DNA of 64,000 nucleotides, from NCBI GenBank assembly GCA_000620545.1, contig JIBA01000003.1, forward strand, positions 62,001 through 126,000, in the 5' to 3' direction. The notes beneath the pieces are model-generated. The model had not been told where the DNA came from and made no database searches. It saw nothing but the letters and a program-made list of their open reading frames with translations. Source of the stretch: Intrasporangiaceae bacterium URHB0013. GTDB taxonomy: Bacteria > Actinomycetota > Actinomycetes > Actinomycetales > Dermatophilaceae. The translations under genes were made by a program, and so were the position numbers. This document shows positions 41,858 to 51,275 of this stretch, in pieces. Within the stretch, counting starts at the first letter, position 1. Each line of letters starts with the position of its first letter.

Positions 41858-44221
41858 TCAGCGGCCTCCGGGCCCACCTTCGAGCATCGCGCGCGGGACA
41901 TTCAGCTCGCCTGGACCACCGGCGTGGCGCAGCGTCAGGTCCAGCAGGGCGATCGCACCCGCCTTGTCGAGCGGCTCGTTGCCGTTGCCGCACTTCGGCG
42001 ACTGGATGCACGAGGGGCAGCCCTCTGGACACTCGCAGGCCGCGATGGCCTCGCGGGTGGCGCCGAGCCACGCCCGGATCCGCCTGTAACCGCGCTCGGC
42101 GAAGCCCGCCCCACCCGGATGTCCGTCGTAGATGAGGATCGTCGGCAGGCCGGTGTCCGGGTGCAGCGCCGTCGAGACCCCGCCGATGTCCCACCGGTCG
42201 GCCGTGGCGAAGAGCGGGAGCATCCCGATCGCGGCGTGCTCGGCGGCGTGCGCGGCCCCGGGTATGCCGTCCTCCGTCACGCCTGCGGCCGCAAGCTGCT
42301 CGACGGGCATCGTCCACCACACCGCCTTCGTCGCGAGCGACCGCGGCGGCAGGTCGAGCGGGTGCTCTCCGAGCACCTCGCCGCCAGGCAGGCGGCGCAG
42401 GAACGAGGTGACCTGGTGGCGTACGGTCACGTGGCCGAAGGAGCACCGCAGCGGTCCCCAGTCCTCGTGCTCGGTCTCGTGCACGATCTGGAAGTCGCTG
42501 ACCGACTGCGCCTGGGTCGTCCACCCCGGATCACCGCGCACGGCGAAGGCGGCATGGTCGTCGAGGTCGAGCTCGGTGATCACCCAGGTCTGGCCCTGGT
42601 GGAGGTGCACCGCGCCGGTGTGCACCTGCGAGTGCGCGCTCGAGTCGTCGACGGTGCCGACGACCCGGCCGGTGCGGGTCTCGATGATCCGGACCGGCTC
42701 ACCCGCCCCGCGCAGCGACAAGTGGTCGGCGGGCCGGTCCTCCCGCCCCCAGAACCAGCCGCGCGGCCGCTTCCTGAGGATGCCGCGGCCGACGAGCGCG
42801 TCGAGCAGCACGCGCGTCTGCGGCCCGAAGATCGCGATGTCCGCCTCCGTCACCGGCAGCTCCGCCGCGGCCGCGGCGAGGTGCGGCCCGAGGACGTGCG
42901 GGTTGTCGGGGTCGACGACCGTGGCCTCGATGCCGCGGCCGAAGATCGCCTCGGGATGGTGCACGACGAACGTGTCGAGCGGGTCGTCGGCGGCGACGAG
43001 GACGGCGAGCGACCGCTCGCCGGAGCGGCCGGCCCGACCGGCCTGCTGCCACAGCGACGACAGGGTTCCGGGCCACCCCGCGAGCAGGACGGCGTCGAGG
43101 CCGCTGACGTCGACGCCGAGCTCGAGGGCGTTGGTCGCGGCGAGGCCGAGCAGCTCCTTGGCGCGCAGCGACCGCTCGAGCTCGCGCCGCTCCTCGGGCA
43201 GGTAGCCGCCGCGGTAGGCAGCGACGCGGTGCTCATCGGTGACGGCCACCCGCTCCTTCGCGATCCGCGCCACCACCTCGACCCCGGCGCGCGAGCGCGC
43301 GAAGGCCACGGTCTGCACCTGCTCGCGCACGCACCCGGCGAGCAGCTCGCCGGTCTCGGTGATGGTGCTGACGCGCTGCGGCTGTCCGGTCTCGTCGACG
43401 AGCAGCGGCGGCTCCCAGAGGGCGAAGGTCATCGACGCCCGTGGCGACCCGTCGCGCGTCACCGGGGTGACCGGCATACCGAGGAGTCGGGAGGCGTGCT
43501 CCTCGGGGTCGGCCACGGTCGCGGACGCGAAGACGAAGGTCGGCTCGGAGTGGTAGCGCGCGGCCACCCGGCGCAGCCGTCGCAGCACCGCGGCCATGTG
43601 GGCGCCGAAGACGCCCTTGTAGACATGGCACTCGTCGACGACGACGTAGCGCAGCGCCCGCAGGAACGAGCTCCACCGCTCGTGACCCGGTAGCAGGGAG
43701 TGGTGCAGGAGGTCCGGGTTGGTCAGCACCAGGTTGGCGTGGTCGCGGATCCAGCGTCGCTCGTCGGTGGGCGTGTCACCGTCGTACGTCGCAGGCCGCA
43801 CCGCGGGCAGCGCGAGCCGGTCGATGCGGCTGAGCTGGTCCGCCGCGAGGGCCTTGGTGGGGGAGAGGTAGAGCGCCGTCGCGCCGCGGCCGTTCGGTGC
43901 TCCGGCGCCGGCGATGAGGTCGGTGAGGATCGGCAGGTGGTAGCCGAGGCTCTTGCCCGACGCGGTGCCGGTGCTGACCACGACGTGTCGTCCGGCGTGC
44001 GCGGTCTGCGCCACCTCGACCTGGTGCGACCACGGGGCCTCGATGCCGGAGGCCAGCAGGGCGCCGAGCAGCGTCGGCTCGACCCACTCGGGCCAGGCGC
44101 CGAGGAGGGCCCGGCGCGCAGGCACTTCGTGCACGTGCACCAGTCGCTCGGGATGGTCGCCGACGAGCGTGCGCAGGAGGTCCTCCGGCACGCGTCCCGT
44201 GGGCGCTGACTCCCCGTTCAT
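41858..44221 (-). CDS. DECH-box helicase of the secretion neighbourhood
   Basis: This 787-residue superfamily 2 helicase has VVVSTGTASGKSLGYHLPIL (Walker A), VVVDECHVYKG (Walker B as DECH), FASATVADPEEHA (SAT) and QQAGRAGRSG (motif VI). A C-terminal DUF1998-like zinc domain ends with CECPEGCPSCIQSP-type Cys clusters. This is the helicase typically found beside Rv3654c-like Tad genes. Here it lies ~8.6 kb from them, with sulfate-import and protease genes in between. ATG 44221 is chosen. A TACGGT -10 element lies eight bases before it, suggesting a leaderless transcript divergent from the STAS gene. Confidence 0.9.
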   Translation of the reverse strand: MNGESAPTGRVPEDLLRTLVGDHPERLVHVHEVPARRALLGAWPEWVEPTLLGALLASGIEAPWSHQVEVAQTAHAGRHVVVSTGTASGKSLGYHLPILTDLIAGAGAPNGRGATALYLSPTKALAADQLSRIDRLALPAVRPATYDGDTPTDERRWIRDHANLVLTNPDLLHHSLLPGHERWSSFLRALRYVVVDECHVYKGVFGAHMAAVLRRLRRVAARYHSEPTFVFASATVADPEEHASRLLGMPVTPVTRDGSPRASMTFALWEPPLLVDETGQPQRVSTITETGELLAGCVREQVQTVAFARSRAGVEVVARIAKERVAVTDEHRVAAYRGGYLPEERRELERSLRAKELLGLAATNALELGVDVSGLDAVLLAGWPGTLSSLWQQAGRAGRSGERSLAVLVAADDPLDTFVVHHPEAIFGRGIEATVVDPDNPHVLGPHLAAAAAELPVTEADIAIFGPQTRVLLDALVGRGILRKRPRGWFWGREDRPADHLSLRGAGEPVRIIETRTGRVVGTVDDSSAHSQVHTGAVHLHQGQTWVITELDLDDHAAFAVRGDPGWTTQAQSVSDFQIVHETEHEDWGPLRCSFGHVTVRHQVTSFLRRLPGGEVLGEHPLDLPPRSLATKAVWWTMPVEQLAAAGVTEDGIPGAAHAAEHAAIGMLPLFATADRWDIGGVSTALHPDTGLPTILIYDGHPGGAGFAERGYRRIRAWLGATREAIAACECPEGCPSCIQSPKCGNGNEPLDKAGAIALLDLTLRHAGGPGELNVPRAMLEGGPGGR

Positions 44222-44396
44222 GTGGAGCAACCGTATGCGGTCGGGGTACGGTAACCGACGTGCGGGGCATGTTACTGCGCAGTCAGTCAAGCAGGGTGAA
44301 CGGGACCGGCCGGGAACGGTAGCCCGACGTCAGGACCGGGCCAGCGCGACCGCGCGACCGGAGGCTTTGCAAGTGTGGGCACAGGAAGGGGCACAG

Positions 44397-44768
44397 GTGG
44401 ATCTCTCGATCACCCGAGCCGACCATGGCGAGCAGACCGTGGTGCACCTCGGCGGCGAGATCGACGTGTACACCGCGCCGCTCGTGCGCGAGAAGCTCGA
44501 CGAGCAGATCCAGAGCGGCCGCACGCAGCTCGTCGTCGACCTGACGGACGTGACCTTCCTCGACTCGACGGGGCTCGGGGTCCTCGTCGGGCGGCTCAAG
44601 CTGGCCCGGACGCAGGGTGGGTCCATGCGTCTCGTCGGCACTGACGACCGGGTCCTCAAGGTCTTCTCCATCACCGGCCTCGACAAGGTCTTCGAGATCC
44701 ATCCCGATCTCGACTCGGCTCTCGCCGCGAGCGAGGCCGGGCTGAGCGCCACGGGCGAGGGGTCCTGA
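44397..44768 (+). CDS. bldG: BldG-type anti-anti-sigma factor (STAS)
   Basis: This 123-residue STAS-domain protein has VDLSITRADHGEQTVVHLGG at the N-terminus and FLDSTGLGVLVG at the phosphorylation site. The serine falls at residue 57, the same position as the phosphorylated Ser of Streptomyces BldG. It should bind an anti-sigma kinase when unphosphorylated and release a sigma factor. In Streptomyces bldG neighbours a DECH helicase gene, as here, but the anti-sigma partner gene (apgA) is not present in this window. The GTG at 44397 is preceded by AGGAAGGGG. Confidence 0.9.
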   Translation: MDLSITRADHGEQTVVHLGGEIDVYTAPLVREKLDEQIQSGRTQLVVDLTDVTFLDSTGLGVLVGRLKLARTQGGSMRLVGTDDRVLKVFSITGLDKVFEIHPDLDSALAASEAGLSATGEGS

Positions 44769-46363
44769 ACGACACTCCCGTCGTCGACGAGCCGCTCCTC
44801 GCCCTGCTGCGAGCAGACCTTGCGGCGGCCGGCTACACCGTCCACGGCGTCGCCGAGCGGCTCGGCCCGGTGGCCTCGGCCGCTCTCCATCGCGAGCAGC
44901 CGCTGCCGGCCCTGCTCGCGACCGAGTCGTCCGTCACGGCGGTGGACGATGCGTGCGGCGTCCTCGTGCGGCTCTTCGCCTTGGGCCGGTCCGTGCGCGC
45001 GGCGGCCCTGGCTGCTGCCCTGCCGTCGCTCGGTGTCGACGGGGCCGTCGCCCTCGGGCTCGTACGCCTCGAAGGCGGCCGGGCCGGCTTCGGTGCCGAC
45101 CGCCTCGGGCGGACGGACCGCGACGTCCTTCCTCTCTGCGACCTACGCCCCTACGGCGACGACGCCCACGACTGGTGGGTCGCCTCCGACCTGTCCGAGC
45201 TGGCCGTCGGCGGTCCGCTGCGACCCGACCACGTGCTCGGCATCGGCGGCGCCTCGACCACGCTCGCCTCGTGGACCGCCCGCCGGTCCGTCGAGCGCGC
45301 CCTCGACCTCGGCACCGGCTGCGGGGTGCAGGCGCTGCACCTGACGGGGCACGTCGGCGCGATCATCGCCACCGACATCTCGGAGCGAGCCCTGGCGTAT
45401 GCCGCCTTCAACGTCGCCCTCAACGTCGCCCTCGCCGCGTCCGACGGTGCCGGCGCGATCCCGGACGTCGAGCTGCTCTCTGGTGACCTGCTCGATCCCG
45501 TTGCGGGGCAACGGTTCTCGCTGGTCGTCAGCAACCCTCCCTTCGTCATCACGCCGCGGGACCAGGACCTGCCGCTCTACGAGTACCGCGACGGCGGCCG
45601 GGCCGGTGACACCCTGGTCCGTTCGCTCGTGCGCCAGGTGGGCACGGTGCTCGAACCGGGTGGCGTCGCCCAGTTCCTCGGCAACTGGGAGGTCCGGGCC
45701 GGTCGCACGTGGCTCGACGTGTGGGGCGACTGGCTCGACGAGCAGGCCCGCGAGGGTGTCGCCCTCGATGCCTGGGTGATCCAGCGCGAGTCGCAGGACC
45801 CCGCCGAGTATGCCGAGCTGTGGGCGCGCGACGGCGGCGCTCAGCCCGGAAGCGAGGCCCACTCGCGCATGTATGCCGCGTGGCTGCGCGACTTCGCCGC
45901 GCGCGGGGTCGAGCGGATCGGCTTCGGCGTCGTCACGCTCCAGCGACCGACGACCGACCGTCCGACGTGGCGCTCGCTCGACGAGGCGCACGGTCCCGTC
46001 GCGGCGCCGATGGGTCCGACGATCGACGCGGGTCTGCGGGCCCGGACCTGGCTTGACGAGCACTCCGACGACGAGGTCCTCGACGTCGCGTGGTCCTGCG
46101 CCGCTGACGTGACGGAGGAGCGACACGGCACCCCCGGTGCCGAGGACCCGAGCGTCATCCTCGTGCGCCAGGGCGGCGGGCTGGGACGCGTCGTCCGCGC
46201 CGGGACGCTGCTGGCGGCATACCTCGGCGTGGCGGACGGGGAGCTGACGGCGCGGGTCGCACTCGACGCCATCGCGACGGTGCTCGGTACCGACGCGGCT
46301 GACGTGTACTCGGAGCTCGTCCCGCAGGTGCGCGACCTCGTGGCAGACGGTCTGCTCGTCTGA
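44765..46363 (+). CDS. Class I methyltransferase with CTG start
   Basis: This 532-residue protein has an N-terminal helical domain that begins LNDTPVVDEPLLALLRADLA, then a Rossmann methyltransferase. It has LDLGTGCGVQALHL (SAM-binding motif I, ~180) and VVSNPPFVITPRD (~253). The NPPF motif points to an N-methyltransferase of the RlmF/PrmC type acting on rRNA, DNA or a protein glutamine. The coding-like sequence continues upstream of the first GTG (44870) to a CTG at 44765 that overlaps the STAS stop, with GAGGGG just before it. So I propose CTG initiation coupled to bldG. A C-terminal ~90-residue domain is of unknown role. Confidence 0.82.
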   Translation: MNDTPVVDEPLLALLRADLAAAGYTVHGVAERLGPVASAALHREQPLPALLATESSVTAVDDACGVLVRLFALGRSVRAAALAAALPSLGVDGAVALGLVRLEGGRAGFGADRLGRTDRDVLPLCDLRPYGDDAHDWWVASDLSELAVGGPLRPDHVLGIGGASTTLASWTARRSVERALDLGTGCGVQALHLTGHVGAIIATDISERALAYAAFNVALNVALAASDGAGAIPDVELLSGDLLDPVAGQRFSLVVSNPPFVITPRDQDLPLYEYRDGGRAGDTLVRSLVRQVGTVLEPGGVAQFLGNWEVRAGRTWLDVWGDWLDEQAREGVALDAWVIQRESQDPAEYAELWARDGGAQPGSEAHSRMYAAWLRDFAARGVERIGFGVVTLQRPTTDRPTWRSLDEAHGPVAAPMGPTIDAGLRARTWLDEHSDDEVLDVAWSCAADVTEERHGTPGAEDPSVILVRQGGGLGRVVRAGTLLAAYLGVADGELTARVALDAIATVLGTDAADVYSELVPQVRDLVADGLLV

Positions 46364-46421
46364 GCGAGCGGGCACCCGCGTCGCCGCGAAGGCGCCTGGA
46401 CCAGTTTCGGGAATCGACTTG

Positions 46422-46439
46422 TGAGTGAGCACTCACTCA
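46422..46439 (+). promoter_or_regulatory. TetR operator candidate
   Basis: TGAGTGAG-CA-CTCACTCA is an 8-bp inverted repeat ending three bases before the first ATG of the TetR gene. The spacing and the TGAG/CTCA half-sites fit a TetR-family operator used for self-repression. A related CTCAC-N5-GTGAG lies before the ABC exporter. Confidence 0.65.
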
Positions 46440-46442
46440 TTC

Positions 46443-47225
46443 ATGATGGACAGCATGTCGACACGCGTGGAGGGCCAAGCGACCAGCGTCCCGACCGGTC
46501 AGCGAACCGGTCAACGAGCGTCTCCGATGAGTCCCGAGGACCGTCGCGACGCCCTCATCGACGTCTTCGTCCGCCTCGCCCACCGCGAGGGACGCAAACC
46601 CACGACGAGTGAGATCGCCCAGGAGGCCGGTGTCGCCGAGGGGACCATCTTCCGGGCCTTCCCGACCAAGGAGGTCCTCGAGAAGGAGGCCGTGCAGGCG
46701 GCGTTCTGCCCGGCCCCCGTGCGGCGACGCATCGCGGCCATCGACCCCGAGGGCTCACTGCGGGACCGGCTCGTGGACTTCACCCGGATCATGCAGCTGC
46801 GCTTCACCGAGGTCTTCGGCCTGATGGGCGCGCTCGGACTGACGGAGCCGCCCAACCGCGGGCCGCACCAGGCCTGTTACGACGCCGGCCGCCACCTGCG
46901 CGGCCACGCCGACGAGGAAGAGCACGGGGCCGCTCACCAGCCGCTGCTCGACACGGTCCACCAGCTGCTCATCCGCGACGAGGACCGCCTCCTCGTCCCC
47001 GGCGTCGACGTCGTCCACCGGATCCGGCTGCTCACCTTCTCGGGCAGCCACCCCGGCATCGCCGACGGACAGGTGCTGACTCCCGAGGAGATCGTCGACA
47101 CCGTCCTCTTCGGTCTCGTGCGGCGGCCGAGCACGACCGAGAGCGGCCTGTCCATCACCGAGCTCCACGCTCAGCTCGGCGGCGACCCGCGGATGCTCGC
47201 ACCGCTCGAGGAGCCACGGCCGTGA
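46443..47225 (+). CDS. TetR-family regulator
   Basis: This is a ~260-residue protein. The helix-turn-helix lies in RKPTTSEIAQEAGVAEGTIF, after a ~35-residue leader, and a ligand-binding alpha-helical domain follows. Three in-frame ATGs (46443, 46446, 46455) are possible starts. A GTG at 46425 would lie inside the operator and is rejected. It sits 73 bp before the two-gene ABC exporter and has a palindrome in its own promoter. It therefore probably represses itself and the exporter and responds to an exported compound. Confidence 0.88.
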   Translation: MMDSMSTRVEGQATSVPTGQRTGQRASPMSPEDRRDALIDVFVRLAHREGRKPTTSEIAQEAGVAEGTIFRAFPTKEVLEKEAVQAAFCPAPVRRRIAAIDPEGSLRDRLVDFTRIMQLRFTEVFGLMGALGLTEPPNRGPHQACYDAGRHLRGHADEEEHGAAHQPLLDTVHQLLIRDEDRLLVPGVDVVHRIRLLTFSGSHPGIADGQVLTPEEIVDTVLFGLVRRPSTTESGLSITELHAQLGGDPRMLAPLEEPRP

Positions 47226-47233
47226 CAAACCAG

Positions 47234-47264
47234 TTGACCCTCACCCCCCGTGAGTCCCTAGCGT
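47234..47264 (+). promoter_or_regulatory. Promoter and half-sites before the ABC exporter
   Basis: -35 TTGACC (47234-47239) and -10 TAGCGT (47259-47264) are 19 bp apart. CTCAC-N5-GTGAG (47240-47254) fills the spacer and echoes the half-sites of the TetR operator. Binding there would block RNA polymerase. Confidence 0.5.
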
Positions 47265-47298
47265 TCCCGAGCGACACCACGCACCGAAAGGCACCACC

Positions 47299-49029
47299 AT
47301 GCTGATCCGACTGCTCCGCAGTCACCTGCGCCCCTACTCGGGCCAGATCGTGCTCATCGTGCTGGCCCAGCTGGTCAGCACCATGGCTTCGCTCTACCTG
47401 CCGAGCCTCAACGGCGAGATCATCGACCAGGGCGTCGCCAAGGGTGATACCAGCTTCATCCTCAGCCGCGGCGGCATCATGCTCGCCGTCAGCATGGTGC
47501 AGATCGCCGCATCGGTCGCGGCCACCTTCCTCGCGGCCCGCGTCGCCATGGGGATGGGTCGCGACGTCCGGGGCAACGTGTTCGGCACGGTCGTCGACTT
47601 CTCGGCCCAGGAGGTGACCCGCTTCGGCGCCCCGACGCTCATCTCCCGCAACACCAACGACGTGACGCAGGTGCAGATGGTCGTCTTCATGGCCTTCACC
47701 CTGCTCGTGACGACGCCGATCATGATGGTCGGCGGCATCATCATGGCGCTGCGTGAGGACATCGGCCTGGCGTGGCTCGTCGCCGTCGCGGTGCCGCTCC
47801 TCGGTCTCGTCGTCGGCCTCGTCATCTCGCGGATGGTGCCGTGGTTCGGCCGCATGCAGACCTCCCTCGACGGGGTCAACCGCGTCATGCGCGAGCAGAT
47901 CACCGGCATCCGCGTCGTGCGCGCCTTCGTCCGCGAGGAGCACGAGGAGGCGCGGTTCGCCGAGGCCAACGGACAGCTGACCAATGCCGGTCTGCAGGTC
48001 GGCCGGCTCATGGCGCTCGTCTTCCCGATCGTCATGCTGATCTTCAACCTCTCGACCGCGGCGGTCATGTGGTTCGGCGCCCACCGCATCGCGTCGGGCG
48101 ACCTGCAGATCGGCCAGATGACGGCGTTCCTGTCCTACCTCGTCCAGATCCTCATGGCCGTCATGATGGCGACCTTCATGGCGACGATGATCCCGCGCGC
48201 CTCGGTCTCGGCCGGGCGCCTCCAGGAGGTCCTCGAGACCGAGTCGTCCGTCGTGGAGTCCGTCCAGCCCCTGCGGATGCCTGCGGCCGCCGCCGGGCTC
48301 GAGTTCGTCGGTGTCGACTTCCACTACCCGGGCGCCGAGGCGGCCGTGCTCCACGACGTCAGCTTCCGGGCCGAGCCCGGCCGGACGACGGCCATCATCG
48401 GCTCCACAGGAGCCGGCAAGACGACGCTCATCGGCCTCGTCCCGCGCCTCTTCGACGCGTCCACCGGCCGGGTGCGGGTGGCCGGCGTCGACGTGCGCGA
48501 CCTCGAGCTCGACGACCTGTGGGGCAAGATCGGGCTCGTTCCCCAGAAGCCCTACCTCTTCAGCGGGACCGTCGCCAGCAACCTGCGCTACGGCAACCCC
48601 GAGGCCACCGACGACGAGCTGTGGGACGCCCTGCGCATCGCGCAGGGGGTGCAGTTCGTGCAGGCCATGGGAGGCCTCGACTCAGCCATCGCGCAGGGCG
48701 GTACCAACGTGTCGGGGGGCCAGCGCCAGCGCCTCGCCATCGCCCGGGCCATCGTCAAACGCCCCGACATCTACCTGTTCGACGACTCGTTCTCGGCCCT
48801 CGACCTGTCCACCGACGCTCGCCTGCGCCGGGACCTCCGGCCGGCCACGGCCGACAGCACCGTCGTCATCGTGGCCCAGCGCGTGTCGACCATCGTCGAC
48901 GCCGACCACATCATCGTGCTCGAGGACGGCCGCATCGTCGGCCAGGGCACGCACGACCAGCTCGTCGACTCCTGCGAGACCTACCAGGAGATCGTCGTGT
49001 CCCAGCGCAGCGCGGAGGAGGCGGCCTGA
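47299..49029 (+). CDS. ABC exporter half-transporter, degenerate-site subunit
   Basis: This 576-residue half-transporter has six membrane helices (residues ~1-300) fused to a nucleotide-binding domain. Walker A is GSTGAGKTT and the signature is NVSGGQRQRLAIA. Walker B reads YLFDDSFSALD, with Asp in place of the catalytic Glu. That substitution is typical of one subunit in heterodimeric multidrug exporters such as BmrCD or LmrCD. GAAAGG precedes the ATG. Its stop overlaps the start of the partner gene (TGATG). Substrate unknown; the TetR gene upstream suggests drug-induced efflux. Confidence 0.92.
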   Translation: MLIRLLRSHLRPYSGQIVLIVLAQLVSTMASLYLPSLNGEIIDQGVAKGDTSFILSRGGIMLAVSMVQIAASVAATFLAARVAMGMGRDVRGNVFGTVVDFSAQEVTRFGAPTLISRNTNDVTQVQMVVFMAFTLLVTTPIMMVGGIIMALREDIGLAWLVAVAVPLLGLVVGLVISRMVPWFGRMQTSLDGVNRVMREQITGIRVVRAFVREEHEEARFAEANGQLTNAGLQVGRLMALVFPIVMLIFNLSTAAVMWFGAHRIASGDLQIGQMTAFLSYLVQILMAVMMATFMATMIPRASVSAGRLQEVLETESSVVESVQPLRMPAAAAGLEFVGVDFHYPGAEAAVLHDVSFRAEPGRTTAIIGSTGAGKTTLIGLVPRLFDASTGRVRVAGVDVRDLELDDLWGKIGLVPQKPYLFSGTVASNLRYGNPEATDDELWDALRIAQGVQFVQAMGGLDSAIAQGGTNVSGGQRQRLAIARAIVKRPDIYLFDDSFSALDLSTDARLRRDLRPATADSTVVIVAQRVSTIVDADHIIVLEDGRIVGQGTHDQLVDSCETYQEIVVSQRSAEEAA

Positions 49030-51155
49030 TGGCCGAGGGAGTCAAGACGGCCGAGGAGAAGGCCGCAGAGGACCGGCGCGGTCCCGCCCGCCGGGGCGGT
49101 CCGCCCCACATGCAGATGGGCCAGCCCGGTGAGAAGTCGCTCGACTTCGGACCCTCGGCCAAGCGCCTGCTCGGCCGGTTGCGTCCTCACCGCGTCAAGG
49201 TGGTGCTCGTCCTCGTGCTGGCGGTTGCCAGCGTCGCGCTCAGCTCGATCGGCCCGAAGATCCTCGGCCGCGCGACCGACCTGATCTTCGCCGGAGCCAT
49301 CGGTGGCACGATCGACGCTCCGCCCGGCACGACCAAGGAGCAGGTCGTCGACACCCTGCGCGCGCAGGGCCAGACGACGTATGCCGACCTGCTGAGCAAC
49401 GTCGACTTCACCCCCGGCGAGGGCATCGACTTCGAGGCCGTGGGCAGCGTGCTGCTGTTCGTCGTCGGGCTCTTCGTCGCGGCATCGCTGCTCATGTGGA
49501 TCCAGGGCTGGATCCTGCAGGGCGTCCTCCAGCGCACGATGTACGACCTGCGCCAGGAGGTCGAGGCCAAGCTCAACCGGCTGCCCCTGCCCTACTTCGA
49601 CAACCAGCCCCGCGGCGAGCTGCTGAGCCGGGTCACCAACGACATCGACAACGTCGGCCAGTCGCTGCAGCAGACCATGTCGCAGCTGCTCAACTCACTG
49701 CTGACCGTCGTGGCCGTGCTCGGCATCATGTTCTGGATCTCGTGGGGGCTCGCGCTCCTGGCGCTCGTCACCATCCCGATCTCGGTCGTCGTCACGAGCC
49801 TCATCGCCAAGCGCTCGCAGAAGCTGTTCATCCAGCAGTGGCGCAACACGGGCGAGCTCAACGGCATCGTCGAGGAGACCTTCACCGGCCACGGCCTCGT
49901 CAAGGTCTACGGCCGCCAGAAGGAGACCCAGGAGAACTTCAAGCGGAAGAATGACGAGCTGTTCGAGGCGTCCTTCGGTGCGCAGTTCATCAGCGGCATC
50001 ATCATGCCGGTCATGATGTTCGTCGGGAACCTCAACTACGTCGCGATCGCCGTCGTCGGTGGCCTGCGGGTCGCGTCGGGCACGATGAGCCTCGGTGACG
50101 TCCAGGCGTTCATCCAGTACTCGCGGCAGTTCACGCAGCCGCTGACCCAGGTCGCCTCGATGGCCAACGTGCTCCAGTCCGGTGTCGCGTCGGCCGAGCG
50201 CGTCTTCGAGGTGCTTGACGCCGATGAGCAGGAGCTCGACGCCGCCGCGCCGGCGCGCATCGACGACCCGCACGGCGCCGTCGCGTTCGAGTCGGTCGCG
50301 TTCTCCTACACCCCCGAGAAGCCGCTCATCGAGGACCTCGACCTGTCGGTCCGCCCCGGCCAGACGGTTGCCATCGTCGGACCCACCGGCGCCGGCAAGA
50401 CGACGCTCGTCAACCTCATCATGCGGTTCTACGAGCTCGACGGTGGACGCATCACCATCGACGGCGTCGACATCCGCGATCTGACGCGCCACGACCTGCG
50501 CGCGCGCATCGGCATGGTCCTGCAGGACACCTGGCTCTTCGGCGGCTCGATCCGCGACAACATCGCCTACGGCCGCCCGGGCGCCACGGACGAGGAGGTC
50601 ATCGCGGCCGCCAAGGCCACCTACGTCGACCGCTTCGTGCACTCGCTGCCCGACGGCTACGACACGGTGCTCGACGACGAGGCGTCCAACATCTCGGCTG
50701 GCGAGAAGCAGCTCGTCACCATCGCCCGGGCGTTCCTGTCCGACCCGGCACTGCTCATCCTCGACGAGGCGACGAGCTCGGTCGACACACGCACCGAGCT
50801 TCTCGTCCAGAGCGCCATGGCGGCGCTGCGGTCCGACCGCACGAGCTTCGTCATCGCCCACCGGCTCTCGACGATCCGCGATGCCGACCTCATCCTCGTC
50901 ATGGAGGAGGGGCGCATCGTCGAGAAGGGCACGCACGCCGAGCTGCTCGCGACGGGCGGCGCCTACGCCACGTTGTATGCCGCCCAGTTCACGGGTGCCG
51001 CGGCCGACCTCGACGAGTCGGCGGAGGCTGCTGCCGCGCCGAACGGCATACCCGAGATGGCGGGTGTCGGAGCGGGCGCACCCGGCCCGGCTGGAGGTCC
51101 CGGCGTCCCGGCGCCCGACACGGCCATCCCGGCGGACGGCAGCGCCCCGGACTGA
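49029..51155 (+). CDS. ABC exporter half-transporter, consensus-site subunit
   Basis: This is a 708-residue half-transporter. A ~55-residue charged leader with GGPPHMQMGQPG precedes six membrane helices. The extracellular loop after helix 1 is long (~60 residues). The nucleotide-binding domain has GPTGAGKTTL (Walker A), the signature NISAGEKQLVTIARAF and LLILDEATSSVDTRT, with the catalytic Glu intact. It therefore supplies the hydrolysing half of the heterodimer. A Gly/Pro/Ala-rich tail of ~50 residues follows the domain and has no known role. The start overlaps the upstream gene by TGATG. Confidence 0.93.
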   Translation: MAEGVKTAEEKAAEDRRGPARRGGPPHMQMGQPGEKSLDFGPSAKRLLGRLRPHRVKVVLVLVLAVASVALSSIGPKILGRATDLIFAGAIGGTIDAPPGTTKEQVVDTLRAQGQTTYADLLSNVDFTPGEGIDFEAVGSVLLFVVGLFVAASLLMWIQGWILQGVLQRTMYDLRQEVEAKLNRLPLPYFDNQPRGELLSRVTNDIDNVGQSLQQTMSQLLNSLLTVVAVLGIMFWISWGLALLALVTIPISVVVTSLIAKRSQKLFIQQWRNTGELNGIVEETFTGHGLVKVYGRQKETQENFKRKNDELFEASFGAQFISGIIMPVMMFVGNLNYVAIAVVGGLRVASGTMSLGDVQAFIQYSRQFTQPLTQVASMANVLQSGVASAERVFEVLDADEQELDAAAPARIDDPHGAVAFESVAFSYTPEKPLIEDLDLSVRPGQTVAIVGPTGAGKTTLVNLIMRFYELDGGRITIDGVDIRDLTRHDLRARIGMVLQDTWLFGGSIRDNIAYGRPGATDEEVIAAAKATYVDRFVHSLPDGYDTVLDDEASNISAGEKQLVTIARAFLSDPALLILDEATSSVDTRTELLVQSAMAALRSDRTSFVIAHRLSTIRDADLILVMEEGRIVEKGTHAELLATGGAYATLYAAQFTGAAADLDESAEAAAAPNGIPEMAGVGAGAPGPAGGPGVPAPDTAIPADGSAPD

Positions 51156-51275
51156 GTCGTGTGCGACGGGGCCCCGTCATCCACCCGGATGGCGGGGCCT
51201 CGTCGTACCCGTCCTCAGGTGCGACGGCCAGTGCCGCGGGGCGCCACGACCCGCCGTGACCCGGAACGGGCGCTC

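Noticed and set aside
46425-46442. GTG start of the TetR gene
   Set aside because: It lies inside the palindromic operator. Three later ATGs give a normal TetR N-terminus.
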